Notes under the pieces: model-generated
Database searches by the model: none
The model's input: only the letters and a program-made list of their open reading frames with translations
What the model was told of the DNA's origin: nothing
In this document: positions 1 to 8,868 of the stretch, in pieces
How positions within the stretch are numbered: position 1 is the stretch's first letter
How the letters are laid out: the number at the start of each line of letters is the position of its first letter
Made by a program: the position numbers and the translations under genes
Assembly (NCBI GenBank): GCA_020635905.1
Contig: JACJYV010000009.1
Location: forward strand, 422,817 to 486,816
DNA from: Bacteroidia bacterium
Lineage (GTDB): Bacteria; Bacteroidota; Bacteroidia; J057; JADKCL01
DNA: 64,000 nucleotides
Direction: 5' to 3'

Positions 1-496
1 TTTCATAATCCGGGCCCAACAGACCGTCCATCAGCAGGTTGAAAAGGCGGCCAAGGGGATTCACTCCCACTTTATCACCCAGGAAGCCCCAGGTAACTTT
101 GGTTCCACCTTCAGCTTCCTCAAAAGTAAAGGATGCATTGGCTTTGCCCATTTCTCCAAAATCCATTTCGTCCTCAATGCGGGCCATGCCTTCCACACTG
201 GTGTGGGTCAGTTTGCCAGAACCTACATCTTTATTGCCTTCCCAGCTAAACCAGGCGCCGGTTCCTTCGGGATTTTCGCTGAAGGTGTATTTGGCGGTAG
301 TGTCTTTTTCGTACCAGGGGCTCCATTTCTGCCAGTTCTTTACGTTGTTCACCTGGTTGAAGACCACAGGCAGGGCAGCATTGATGGTGGTGGTACGCTC
401 AATTTTTGCCTGATTGGGGGCAATGACCATCATCAGCAGCGTAAATACGGCTCCGATCACGATCAATCCAATCAGAATTTTTTTCAATGTTTTCAT
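1..496 (-). CDS. SRPBCC/polyketide cyclase-like protein, partial (cut by left edge)
   Basis: The reading frame starts at an ATG at 496 and runs off the left edge, so 165 residues are visible and the C-terminus is missing. Residues 1-26 form one hydrophobic segment (membrane anchor or uncleaved signal). It is followed by a stretch typical of SRPBCC/START-like ligand-binding folds: a start like 'IERTTTINAALPVVF', then a 'W-x-x-W-S-P-W' motif near residue 60. Many Bacteroidota encode such single-anchor SRPBCC proteins as probable lipid or hydrophobic-ligand binders; the ligand is unknown. It is transcribed away from the 928-residue propeller gene's 3' end, with a 315-bp gap between them. The family call rests on my reading of the motifs, without a search. 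Confidence 0.75.
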   Translation of the reverse strand, partial: MKTLKKILIGLIVIGAVFTLLMMVIAPNQAKIERTTTINAALPVVFNQVNNVKNWQKWSPWYEKDTTAKYTFSENPEGTGAWFSWEGNKDVGSGKLTHTSVEGMARIEDEMDFGEMGKANASFTFEEAEGGTKVTWGFLGDKVGVNPLGRLFNLLMDGLLGPDYE

Positions 497-811
497 TTTT
501 AAAAGTGGATTAGGGATGTGTTTAAATTTTGCCTGCAAATATACAAAAAAGATGGATTTGTAAAGAAGTTGGAAGTGGGCGGTTTGGGGGGATTTTTTGG
601 GGAAATTTTAAGGCGGAGTAAACAAAAAAGATTTTGAACGCAAAGGCCGCAAAGATTTTTTGCCCGCGTTTCGCAAGTTGAAGAGGGCAAAGGCCCCAAA
701 GCCAGAAAGCACAAAAAACCGTTTAGCTTGGCGTCCTTTGCCACCCCAACCCACGAACCGCAGAAAACAACCCTTTTGCGACCTTAGCGTTACCTGCAAA
801 TCCCCAATCCC
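497..811. repeat. Intergenic region with a degenerate copy (A) of a dispersed foldback element
   Basis: No convincing gene lies here. From about 638 to 790 the sequence matches, with many differences, the element seen at 30901-31137, 33272-33535 and 54005-54229. The shared landmarks, in order, are a CGCAAAG-like start, CGCGTTTCG followed by AGTTGAAG, a GCAAAG-x-CCCAAAG block, TTAGC, a CACCCCAACC block and a TTGCGACCTTAGCG-like end. This is the most diverged of the four copies. The short frames across it on both strands look like chance. Confidence 0.5.
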
Positions 812-3598
812 TCATTTCTCCTTCTTTTTGATCTCCAGGGGGATTTCGGCTTTGGCTTTGCCCGCCTGCAGGCTCAGGGTGTATTTCCCCACCGCAGGCC
901 AGGATTTTTTGTCGTTGCTTCCCAGATTTAGGTCCAGACTCAGGCTTTGGAATCCCTTTTCGCCACTGCCAGCATAGGTTTTCAGCACTTTTCCTGATTC
1001 GTCTTTCCATTCGATTTTGACATCTTTGCCTGCCTGTCCTGCATACCACCTGACCTTTACTTTGGGTTCTTTGGGGATGGAGTAGGGATGTTCTTTTTTG
1101 CCCCATTCCTTCGACCAGGTAAGGCTGAGTTTATCCCAGGTGAGCAGATCCTGAGCCAGATTCGCGCCAGCCACTTTTTGCAGCGGCTCGATATCGAGCA
1201 CAAACACGCTGCGCCCATGTGAGCCCACCACCAGTTCCTTCGCCCGGGCCTGAATCACCAGGTCGTACATGGCCACATTGGGCAATTGGGTAACGATTTC
1301 CCAGCTTTTGCCCCCGTCCAGGCTGGCAAAAAGGGCATGATCCTGCCCGCAAAAGAGCAATTCCGGGTTGACAGGATCCTGAATGATGCAATTTACCCCG
1401 TCTTCGGGCAGGTTGCCTTTGATCGATTGCCAGGTTTTGCCCAGGTCAGTGGTTTTGTAGAGATAGGTGGCAAAATTGTCATTTCGGTAACCCGTCAGCG
1501 ATACGAAGGCCGTTTTTTCCTGGTGGGGAGAGGCAAATACCTTGCTCACCCACAAATTGGCGGGAAGACCCGCGCTGACATTGAGCCAGTTCAGGCCCCC
1601 ATCGGGGGTCACCTGCACATTCCCGTCGTCTGTGCCGACCCAGATAAGGCCAAACCTGAGCGGACTTTCAGCGATGGTGCTGATGGTGGAGTAGGGCACA
1701 TTGCCCTGAGATTTGTTTTGGGTGAGATCGGGACTGATGGTCTGGAAATTATCCCCCATATCCAGACTGCGGAAAAGGTACTGACTGCCCATGTACACGA
1801 TTTCAGGGGTGTGGGGGCTGGTTACCACGGGGGTACGCCAGTTGAAGCGGTATTTGGGTTGGCCGATGTCGTGTTTGGGAGTAATGTATTTGGGCTCGCC
1901 GCCCTTGCGATCCAGGCGGTAATAATGCCCAAACTGATAACCCGTGTACACCAGATCGGGGTTGCGGTGGTCGAGAGCCACAAACATGCCGTCGCCGCCA
2001 AAGAGGCGGCTCCAGTATTTGCCCTGGTTGGGGCGGAAGTTGGAAGGTGCCATATAGACTCCATTGTCCTGCAGGCCGCCGTAAACGTTGTAATTGGGCT
2101 TGGCATCATCGACCGCTACTGTGTAAAATTGACCCACGGGCATATTATTGAGGTGATTCCAGTGTCCGCCCCGGTCATAGCTCTGATACAGTCCGCCGTC
2201 ATTGCCCAGCAGCACATGGTCTGCATCCTTGGGGTTAAACCACAGATCGTGGTGATCCACGTGGATATCTGCGGTATCCAGGCGGCTCCAGGTCTTGCCT
2301 GCATCACCCGATTTCAACAGGGGAACCCCATAAATGTAAATCTCATTGGGGTTGTCGGGCGCCACCCGGATTTGCCCAAAGTAGTACCCATAGGTGTAAA
2401 AAATGCCGGTCAGCAACTCGTCGTGGGTGCGGGTCCAGGTCTGGCCCAGGTCATTGGAGCGATAGACTTCCGTGCCCTTGATGGCTGCGCTGAACAGGGC
2501 TTCATTGGCATCGCCAAAGTAGCCGGCAAGGTCTTTGGGGGTGTATTTTCCGTCCTGCACATCCTGCTTCACCAGCTCGCCCGTGTACTTTTGGGGGAAG
2601 CCCATGTCCCGCAGAAAAGTGTCCAGCTTTTCATTCTTTATTTCAAGGAAGCTGCTTTCATTCATCTTGCCTAATTGGGTGATAGTCAGGCCACAAATGG
2701 TGTCTTCCTTCAGTAAAGATTCTTCCTTTTCCTGGTTGTCCACCACGGCATAGAGAAAGCCGGGCACCGAGTTGGAAATGGCCAGACCGATGCGGCCGGT
2801 TTTGGCGGTTTGCGGAAATCCGTTCACGGATTTTTTCCAGGTCAGTCCTCCGTCATGGGAGGCATAAATGGCAGAGCCGCTGCCTTCGCCTGTAAACTGC
2901 CAGGCTTTGCGGATGCGGTCCCAGGAGGCGGCCCAGAGACGGTTGGGGTCATTGGGATCGACCACCAGGTCGATGATGCCGGTGCGGCTATTCACAAACA
3001 GGGTTTTCTTCCAGGTTTTACCTCCGTCAGAGGTTTTATAGACTCCGCGGTCTTCGTTTTCAGAATACAGGGCTCCCATGGCGGCCACCCAGGCCGTATT
3101 TTCGTCCGTAGGATGGCACACCACCCGGCCAATGTGCTGGGTTTGAGCGAGTCCCAGGTGGGTCCAGCTTTTGCCTCCATCCGTACTTTTATACACTCCG
3201 TTGCCCGCGTAGCTTGAGCGGCTGCTGTTATTTTCTCCCGTTCCCACCCAGATATGGTCAGGATTGGCAGGCGAAAGGGCCAGATCGCCAATCCCTAAAG
3301 CTCCCTGGTGGTCGAAGACTGGTTCAAAGGTGCCGCCATTGGTGGTGGTTTTGAAAATGCCACCTGAGGCGTAGCCGAGGTAAAAGGTATTGGGGTCGCG
3401 GGGATCCACCTCGATGTCCGTAATCCGACCGCCCTGCACGGTGGGCCCGATATTGCGGACAGGGTAGTTTTTCAGGAGAGATTTGTCACGGAAGGAGGAA
3501 AGCTGGGGTGCCGGGCTGGTGGGGGCAGGTGAATTTTGCGCCTGAAGGGAAAATACCATGGCCAATCCAATGATCAGCAGGAGAATAGTTTTCGTCAT
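812..3598 (-). CDS. Secreted BNR/Asp-box beta-propeller protein (sortilin/VPS10-like, 'glycosyl hydrolase' family)
   Basis: This 928-residue protein has a clear signal peptide (residues 1-20, ending A-Q-A-Q). The body carries at least eight Asp-box repeats of the form S/T-x-D-x-G-x-x-W, for example 'STDGGKSW', 'TSDGGKTW', 'SHDGGLTW', 'SGDAGKTW', 'TTDLGKTW' and 'SLDGGKSW'. These are spread over roughly residues 80-770 and indicate one or two large beta-propellers of the sortilin/exo-sialidase type. The last 130 residues are a beta-rich domain with no obvious T9SS sorting signal. Homologues in Bacteroidota are often annotated as glycosyl hydrolases or 'WD40/YVTN/BNR-like repeat protein', but catalytic residues are not evident, so an enzymatic role is unproven. 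It is probably exported to the periplasm or surface. Confidence 0.85.
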   Translation of the reverse strand: MTKTILLLIIGLAMVFSLQAQNSPAPTSPAPQLSSFRDKSLLKNYPVRNIGPTVQGGRITDIEVDPRDPNTFYLGYASGGIFKTTTNGGTFEPVFDHQGALGIGDLALSPANPDHIWVGTGENNSSRSSYAGNGVYKSTDGGKSWTHLGLAQTQHIGRVVCHPTDENTAWVAAMGALYSENEDRGVYKTSDGGKTWKKTLFVNSRTGIIDLVVDPNDPNRLWAASWDRIRKAWQFTGEGSGSAIYASHDGGLTWKKSVNGFPQTAKTGRIGLAISNSVPGFLYAVVDNQEKEESLLKEDTICGLTITQLGKMNESSFLEIKNEKLDTFLRDMGFPQKYTGELVKQDVQDGKYTPKDLAGYFGDANEALFSAAIKGTEVYRSNDLGQTWTRTHDELLTGIFYTYGYYFGQIRVAPDNPNEIYIYGVPLLKSGDAGKTWSRLDTADIHVDHHDLWFNPKDADHVLLGNDGGLYQSYDRGGHWNHLNNMPVGQFYTVAVDDAKPNYNVYGGLQDNGVYMAPSNFRPNQGKYWSRLFGGDGMFVALDHRNPDLVYTGYQFGHYYRLDRKGGEPKYITPKHDIGQPKYRFNWRTPVVTSPHTPEIVYMGSQYLFRSLDMGDNFQTISPDLTQNKSQGNVPYSTISTIAESPLRFGLIWVGTDDGNVQVTPDGGLNWLNVSAGLPANLWVSKVFASPHQEKTAFVSLTGYRNDNFATYLYKTTDLGKTWQSIKGNLPEDGVNCIIQDPVNPELLFCGQDHALFASLDGGKSWEIVTQLPNVAMYDLVIQARAKELVVGSHGRSVFVLDIEPLQKVAGANLAQDLLTWDKLSLTWSKEWGKKEHPYSIPKEPKVKVRWYAGQAGKDVKIEWKDESGKVLKTYAGSGEKGFQSLSLDLNLGSNDKKSWPAVGKYTLSLQAGKAKAEIPLEIKKKEK

Positions 3599-4031
3599 GG
3601 TGCAAAGTTAATAATTCCGCGAAAGCGGGAGTTGATTTTTGCTGAATTGTAAAGGCGGGAGCAGGGTAAGGCAGAGTTCGCCAAGATTTTTTGACCCTCC
3701 TTAGTGCTTTCAGATTACCGTCAACTTAGGGGAAATTTTACCACAGAGATCACAGAGAACACAGAGAATCAGTGATTTATGTTTTTATTCCCAATAAAGA
3801 TAATGCAAAATAATTGAAGACACAGAGCATTTTCACCAGTATTGCTCTGTGAACTCTTCCGTTTTGTGCCCGGAAATCCTCCCTGCCCTGAAAAGGCAGA
3901 CGTTCGACCACAGCGCGGTCGCATTAAAAAACCATATCGCAAATTCAATTGGTGTGGAGTGCGGGTAAGTTTTTGCAGGATTCGCTTTGGTAACCAGAAT
4001 TTAATTGGCTTATTTAACCTGAACCCTTTAA
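3599..4031. other. Intergenic region with a 15-bp hairpin
   Basis: No gene is supported. At 3720-3735 there is a short piece (GTCAACTTAGGGG) that resembles the inverted end of the dispersed foldback element, and 3740-3775 is CACAGAGA-rich low-complexity sequence. The 15-bp imperfect hairpin GACCACAGCGCGGTC lies at 3906-3920, embedded in a longer motif (GCAGACG...GCATTA...AATTCAATTGGTG) also seen around 22.7-22.86 kb. Confidence 0.45.
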
Positions 4032-5696
4032 ATGTTCAAGATGACAATGCGTGCGTTTACCCTGATGATTTTGCTTGGATTGGGAATGCTGATTGCCCGG
4101 GCCCAGGGAGTTGAGATTGCGAAAAAATCCACTTACGAGGGACAGTACCTTCACCTGGTCGAGATGGCTGATGGAGGCTTCATCGCAGCGGGGGAGAATT
4201 CCAACCCCGGAAACTGGCAATGGAAGCCCCGGATTCACGCTTTTGATTCCAATGGAGTGTTTCGCTGGGAAATCATCCCCACAGCCTGGCCGGTCGAAGT
4301 GGGAAGAATCACGGATCTGGAAGCCACTCCCGATGGGAATTTCCTCGCGACAGGCTACTCTTCGGGCTGTGATTACGAATTCATCAAGCAGTACTTGTGC
4401 AAGTTCACCCCCAATGGCACAGTACTCTGGGAAAAAAAGTATCGTCTGTTCTATGGATTTGGCTACGGGGAATGTGAGGTAATTCAACATAATTCCGGGG
4501 ATATTTACCTGTCTTACAGACACTTACTACTAAGGGCCAACGGTACAGGAGACAGCCTTTCTCTGGACAGTACCGCCCTCGGCTCCATCCATCAGATTCG
4601 CGAAAGCTCAAACGGGGGCATTCTCCTGGCCTGTGATTACGGGGTGGAATTAAGGGGTACCAATCTGCAACTGATCAACGGGGTGAATTTTCCGTTTCCT
4701 GTAACTGAACTGGTGCCTGAAGCAAACGGGGGAGCCGTGATTCTGGCTCAGACTGGCCTGGCCCGGCTGGATTCTGGCCTGCAAACCGTGGCAGATACTA
4801 TTTTACCCCAATCGGGTTGTTTTGGTCTGGAAAGGTATAATGGAAATTATTTTCTGGGCTATGCATCCGGATTTCTTCAGGTGGACAGTCTATTTGGCGT
4901 AATTCAGGATCAACCTTATTCCAATCTCAGTCCTATGGTCTGTAACGATGTGATTTTCTCCCGTGGCATGGCCATCAATGCAGGCTACCATTCAGACTAT
5001 CAAGCGGAAACCCACGCGGTCAAATCATTCAGCCTGAGCAACGGAACCGGGATCAATCCTGCTTTGGATGTGGCCATTGTCGATTTTATCGCCGGACCTG
5101 TTAACGTAAGTCAGTCTGGTTTTGGGAGTTACGACCTCAGTTTTCAACCCGAAGCAAAGGTGGTAAATCTGGGGAATTCTGTATATGAGGTCTCAGTCAG
5201 TGTTGATTTCGGGCAGTTTTTTATTTGTGGAAAGTCTGCCTATACGGCCTGGTCAGGCCCGGTTTCCCTCGGTCCGGGTGATACGGTCACCATTCCATTT
5301 GGGAATATATTTATGTACGGCCTTCCCCCCGGCTTCCTGAACAATTTTTGCTTTCCGGTCTGGACTTCTGCTCCCAATAATCAGTTTGATAAAGTGCCTG
5401 GCAATGACGGAAGTACCTTTTGTCTGGACAGCCTGCTGGGCCTGAAAGATGGGATTTATTTTGATTTGCAAATTTTCCCCAACCCGACCCGCGATCGGTT
5501 ATTTCTGGAAGGCCTTCCCACGGACGGAAATCCCACTCAAATCTTTCTTTATACGGCCAGAGGTGAACGGGTAAGAAATGAAACCATCGCCAGGGAGGGG
5601 CTGATCCTGAATCTGGCTGACCTGCCCGCTGGCTTGTATTTACTGGAGATCTGCAGGGAGGAAGGGAAAATTTTCCGGAAAATTCTGAAGGAGTGA
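4032..5696 (+). CDS. T9SS-sorted secreted protein, beta-propeller-like
   Basis: The 554-residue product has a signal peptide (about residues 1-25, ending A-R-A-Q). The start could also be the ATG at 4041 or 4047, each of which keeps the signal. The middle contains propeller-like phrases ('EMADGGFIAAGEN', 'ATPDGNFLATGYSSG'), as in surface proteins with WD40/kelch-type blades, and a CARDB-like beta region around residues 345-460. The last 75 residues form a type A T9SS C-terminal domain, beginning 'IFPNPTRDRL' and ending 'LPAGLYLLEI...FRKILKE'. It should cross the outer membrane through the Por/T9SS machinery and be attached or released. Substrate or function is unknown. It is monocistronic, 73 bp before the K+ channel gene. 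Confidence 0.85.
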   Translation: MFKMTMRAFTLMILLGLGMLIARAQGVEIAKKSTYEGQYLHLVEMADGGFIAAGENSNPGNWQWKPRIHAFDSNGVFRWEIIPTAWPVEVGRITDLEATPDGNFLATGYSSGCDYEFIKQYLCKFTPNGTVLWEKKYRLFYGFGYGECEVIQHNSGDIYLSYRHLLLRANGTGDSLSLDSTALGSIHQIRESSNGGILLACDYGVELRGTNLQLINGVNFPFPVTELVPEANGGAVILAQTGLARLDSGLQTVADTILPQSGCFGLERYNGNYFLGYASGFLQVDSLFGVIQDQPYSNLSPMVCNDVIFSRGMAINAGYHSDYQAETHAVKSFSLSNGTGINPALDVAIVDFIAGPVNVSQSGFGSYDLSFQPEAKVVNLGNSVYEVSVSVDFGQFFICGKSAYTAWSGPVSLGPGDTVTIPFGNIFMYGLPPGFLNNFCFPVWTSAPNNQFDKVPGNDGSTFCLDSLLGLKDGIYFDLQIFPNPTRDRLFLEGLPTDGNPTQIFLYTARGERVRNETIAREGLILNLADLPAGLYLLEICREEGKIFRKILKE

Positions 5697-5769
5697 TTTG
5701 GACGGGAAAAGGATGCTTACGCCCCAAACAACCTTGCTGAAAAAGGGTTATCTTGCCTAAAAACTTTAT

Positions 5770-6729
5770 ATGTCCAAAGAACATCAGTTCAGAAAAGATG
5801 ATCCTGGCTTTGGGGAGCGCTATTCGAGGAAAACGAAGCGGGTGATCAATCCCGACGGCACCTTCAACGTGATCAAGAAAGGGACCCAGTTCAGTTTTCG
5901 GGATGCCTACCTGATGATGGTCAATATGTCCTGGAAACATTTTCTGGGAATGGTGGTGCTGATCTATCTGGGAATCAATGCCTTTTTTGCCTGTATATAC
6001 CTGGTGATCGGGGTCGAAAATCTGCTGGGGGGAAGTGAGCCCATTCCGGGAGGAAAATTTCTCAATGCATTTTTCTTCAGCGTGCAGACCTTTACTACGG
6101 TGGGTTACGGTGGTATGTCGCCCTCGGGCCTTTGGTGCAATATCGTGGCTTCCATTGAAGCCTTGTGCGGCCTGCTGGGCTTTGCCCTGGCTTCAGGCTT
6201 ATTGTACGGGCGGTTTTCCAAACCCTCGGCCCGCATCAAATACAGCAAAAACCTGCTGATTGCGCCTTTTCGGGGTGAATCTGCCCTTATGTTTCGCATG
6301 GCCAACTTCCGCCGCAACCTGCTGCTCAACATTGAAGTGCAGGTCATGGTCATGTTTACAGACCGGACCGGAGGCGAGTTCAAAAGGAGTTTCTTTGAGC
6401 TCGAACTGGAACGGAAAAAAATCTATTTCTTCCCCCTGACCTGGACGGTGGTGCATGCCATCGACACCTCAAGTCCCCTTTATGGTAAAACGGTGGAAGA
6501 CTTTGAAAAAGAGGACATTGAGATACTGGTCTCGGTAAAGGGCTTTGACGATACCTTCAGCCAGGAGGTACATTCCCGCTATTCTTACAAGTTTCAGGAA
6601 TTTGTGTACGGGGCCAAATTTCTGCCTGCATTTACCCCGGATGAAGAAGGCAATATTGTGCTGGACCTGGACAAACTTGACGATTTTGCCCCCATGAAAA
6701 TTGAATTAAAAACACCTGAACTCCCATGA
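5770..6729 (+). CDS. Inward-rectifier K+ channel (KirBac family)
   Basis: The 319-residue protein has the Kir layout: an amphipathic N-terminus with the slide-helix region, TM1 at about 54-80, a pore helix, the selectivity filter T110-V111-G112-Y113-G114, TM2 at about 123-145, and a C-terminal cytoplasmic immunoglobulin-like domain of about 170 residues. That domain includes 'RMANFRRN', close to the conserved R-x-A-N-x-R motif of IRK domains. The residue after the filter is Gly115 ('TVGYGGM') where KirBac1.1 and most K+ channels have Asp. It should pass K+ across the inner membrane. The 3' end overlaps the next gene by 4 bp (ATGA), so the channel and the PLD-like protein are probably translationally coupled. 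Confidence 0.93.
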   Translation: MSKEHQFRKDDPGFGERYSRKTKRVINPDGTFNVIKKGTQFSFRDAYLMMVNMSWKHFLGMVVLIYLGINAFFACIYLVIGVENLLGGSEPIPGGKFLNAFFFSVQTFTTVGYGGMSPSGLWCNIVASIEALCGLLGFALASGLLYGRFSKPSARIKYSKNLLIAPFRGESALMFRMANFRRNLLLNIEVQVMVMFTDRTGGEFKRSFFELELERKKIYFFPLTWTVVHAIDTSSPLYGKTVEDFEKEDIEILVSVKGFDDTFSQEVHSRYSYKFQEFVYGAKFLPAFTPDEEGNIVLDLDKLDDFAPMKIELKTPELP

Positions 6730-7418
6730 ACACCCATCAGATTCTGCTCCCTTACTTCACCCAGGCCTTCGCCGACCGCAAATTCAGCAGTTCGGAAACC
6801 AAAGCCATCAAACAAATTCTGCGGGAGCATTCCCTCGATCACAACCAGCGGACCATGTTGCTGCACGATCTGTTTGCCATGACTGAGGAGGCTCTGTGTC
6901 AGGGCAATAACCGCGAGGTGATGGACTGGCTCAGAAAAGCAAACCAGATACTGATTGATGCCGATCAGGCGGTCAGCGACCGCTCGGATGTGTATTTCAG
7001 TCCCGGTCACGACTGCCTGAATGCCATTCTGGAAGCCATCAACCAGGCCCGCAAATCGATCGACATCTGTGTGTTTACCATCAGCGATGACCGCATTTCG
7101 GAAGTGCTCATTCGCAGACACCTGGCCGGATTGCCCATCCGGGTCATTTCCGACAACGAAAAAATGGAAGACCAGGGCTCGGATATCCGCACCCTGTCCG
7201 ATGCCCGCATTCCGGTTAGGATCGACCGCACCCCCAATCACATGCACCACAAATTCGCCATTTTCGACGGCGAATCCGTGCTGACCGGCAGCTACAACTG
7301 GACCCGCTCGGCGGAAAAATATAATAATGAGAACATCCTGATCACCAACCAGCCCCGGGTGCTGCGCAAATATCAGACTGCCTTCAATAAGATGTGGGAG
7401 GAAATGGAGGTGTATTGA
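6726..7418 (+). CDS. Phospholipase D-like protein with single HKD motif
   Basis: Of 230 residues, about the first 75 form a helical domain of unknown function ('KAIKQILREHSLDHNQRTML...'). Residues 80-228 form a single PLD domain. The signature H174-x-K176-x4-D181-x6-G-S-x-N is complete, so the enzyme looks catalytically intact. One-motif PLD proteins (Nuc, mitochondrial cardiolipin hydrolase type) act as homodimers and cut phosphodiester bonds in nucleic acids or phospholipids; which applies here cannot be told. There is no signal peptide, so it is probably cytoplasmic. It overlaps the Kir channel by 4 bp, a pairing that suggests lipid- or stress-linked control of the channel, but that link is inference. 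Confidence 0.85.
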   Translation: MNTHQILLPYFTQAFADRKFSSSETKAIKQILREHSLDHNQRTMLLHDLFAMTEEALCQGNNREVMDWLRKANQILIDADQAVSDRSDVYFSPGHDCLNAILEAINQARKSIDICVFTISDDRISEVLIRRHLAGLPIRVISDNEKMEDQGSDIRTLSDARIPVRIDRTPNHMHHKFAIFDGESVLTGSYNWTRSAEKYNNENILITNQPRVLRKYQTAFNKMWEEMEVY

Positions 7419-7748
7419 GGTTTTTAGGTATTGGGTGTTGGGATTTAGGTTATAGGTGTTGGGTTTTGCCACAAAGTGGGGCCTTTGGCCGGAATTAGGT
7501 TTTAGGTAAAAGGTTTGGAGAATTGGTTTTTGTGGTTTCATGGGTTGAATTTTCCTGAACCTGGCTTCGCTCCTGGTCATTTGTCCATAAGGAATAAATT
7601 GGCCCGGGATCTGGTAATCTCTAATCCTGAATCTCCTCCTGTCTGGACTCAAATCACAATTACCCCCTGCAACCCCTGATTTTGGGAAGAATCTGTCTCC
7701 GCTCAAGCTTTTTCCAGCGCCTCAAACAGGCCGGATGTGGCCTTTTAC
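7419..7748. other. Intergenic leader of array 1, with TTAGGTTTTAGG words
   Basis: No gene is seen. 7420-7515 is a low-complexity run of TTAGGTTTTAGG/GGTGTTGGG-like words interrupted by GTGGGGCCTTTGGCCGG. The same words and the same GTGGGGCCTTTGGCTGG interruption occur at 56300-56550, upstream of the second 22-bp array. The last bases before the array (7733-7748, GATGTGGCCTTTTACC) also match those before array 2. Confidence 0.6.
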
Positions 7749-8622
7749 CAGGGCTGGGGTGAGATCCTCCCAGGGCTGGGGTGAGATGCATGCAGGCCAG
7801 CCCTGCGATGGTTCCACCCCGGCCCTGCGATAGAGACAGGCCAGCCCTGGAATATATGCAGGCCAGCCCTGCAATAGTCGCACCCCTAACCCTGCAATAG
7901 AGACAGGCCAGCCCTGCATGGGTCGCAGGCCAGCCCTGGAATATATGCAGGCCAGCCCTGCAATAGTCGCACCCCTAACCCTGCAATAGAGACAGGCCAG
8001 CCCTGCATAGGTCGCAGGGCAGCCCTGGAATATATGCAGGCCAGCCCTGCAATAGTCGCACCCCTAACCCTGGTTGTATCGCAGGCCAGCCCTGGACACA
8101 TCGGACCCCAGCCCTGGGTAGGTCGGACCCCAGCCCTGGGTTGGTCGGACCTCAGCCCTGAGTTGGTCGGACCCCAGCCCTGGACACATCGGACCCCAGC
8201 CCTGGACACATCGGACCCCAGCCCTGAATAGGTCGGACCCCAGCCCTGAACACATCGGACCCCAGCCCTGCATAGGTCGGACCCCAGCCCTGCACAGTTC
8301 GGACCCCAGCCCTGGGTTGGTCGGACCTCAGCCCTGAGAAGGTAGGACCCCAGCCCTGTTTAGGTTGGACCTCTGTACTGAGTAGATCTGACCCCAGCCC
8401 TGAGTAGATCGGACCCCAGCCCTGAGTAGATCGCACCCCAGTCCTGAGTAGATCGGACTCCAGCCCAGAGTAGATCGGACTCCAGCCCAGAGTAGATCGG
8501 ACTCCAGACCTGAGTAGATCTGACTCCAGACCTTAGTAGATCAGACCGTAGTCCTGAGCAGATCGGGCCTCAGCCCTGAGTAGATCGGACCCTAGCCCTG
8601 GGCAGATCGAACCCCAGTCCTT
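7749..8622. repeat. 22-bp-period tandem array 1 (about 40 units, degenerate)
   Basis: The array has about 40 units of 22 bp, each a 9-bp core CCAGCCCTG plus a 13-bp linker. The first two cores (7749, 7771) are inverted (CAGGGCTGG). After a 26-bp core-to-core step, the cores run in the forward orientation from 7797. Linkers come from a small set: those ending ATATGCAGG, GTCGCACC or GAGACAGG in the first third, then GGTAGGTCGGACC, GACACATCGGACC and GAGTAGATCGGACC types. Cores decay to CTAACCCTG, CCAGTCCTG and CCAGCCCAG toward the right end, and one step is 23 bp. No frame is open across the whole array. It lies between the PLD gene and the ATPase/TOPRIM pair. Confidence 0.93.
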
Positions 8623-8868
8623 GAGCCCTTTCAGGTCGGCACTCCATCTGATTGTGGTTCGCCCTGAGTCAAACTCAGGGCAGGGGTGAACATTGCTATG
8701 GATTGAGGTCTTTATTTGAGTCTTAGTTTCAAGGGATGAGAAACAGATATATGAAAAAGCCAGTGACGGGATTATTTTGGTAGTGGATTTGAAAACTCAT
8801 ATTGGAATTTGATTATCAAGAAAATCGGATGAGATTACTATCTTGGCAATTAGAAAAAGAATGTTGGT
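8623..8868. other. Array 1 to ATPase intergenic, with hairpin
   Basis: A perfect hairpin, GCCCTGAG-TCAAA-CTCAGGGC (8661-8681), closes the array side. It lacks a T-run, so it is not a typical terminator. Downstream the base composition turns sharply A+T-rich and stays so through the next two genes. No clear TAnnTTTG box was found within 60 bp of the ATPase start. Confidence 0.5.

Noticed and set aside
1286..2674. 462-codon plus-strand frame
   Set aside because: Antisense to the BNR-propeller gene, which has a signal peptide and Asp-box motifs. The plus frame has no domain and mirrors the codon pattern.
3842..4114. 90-codon frame before the 4032 gene
   Set aside because: It overlaps the start of the T9SS gene and the 15-bp hairpin element; there is no protein-like signal.
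7749..8622. CRISPR array
   Set aside because: The unit is 22 bp in total with a 9-bp constant part. The intervening 13-bp segments recur many times, so they are not spacers, and no cas gene is nearby.
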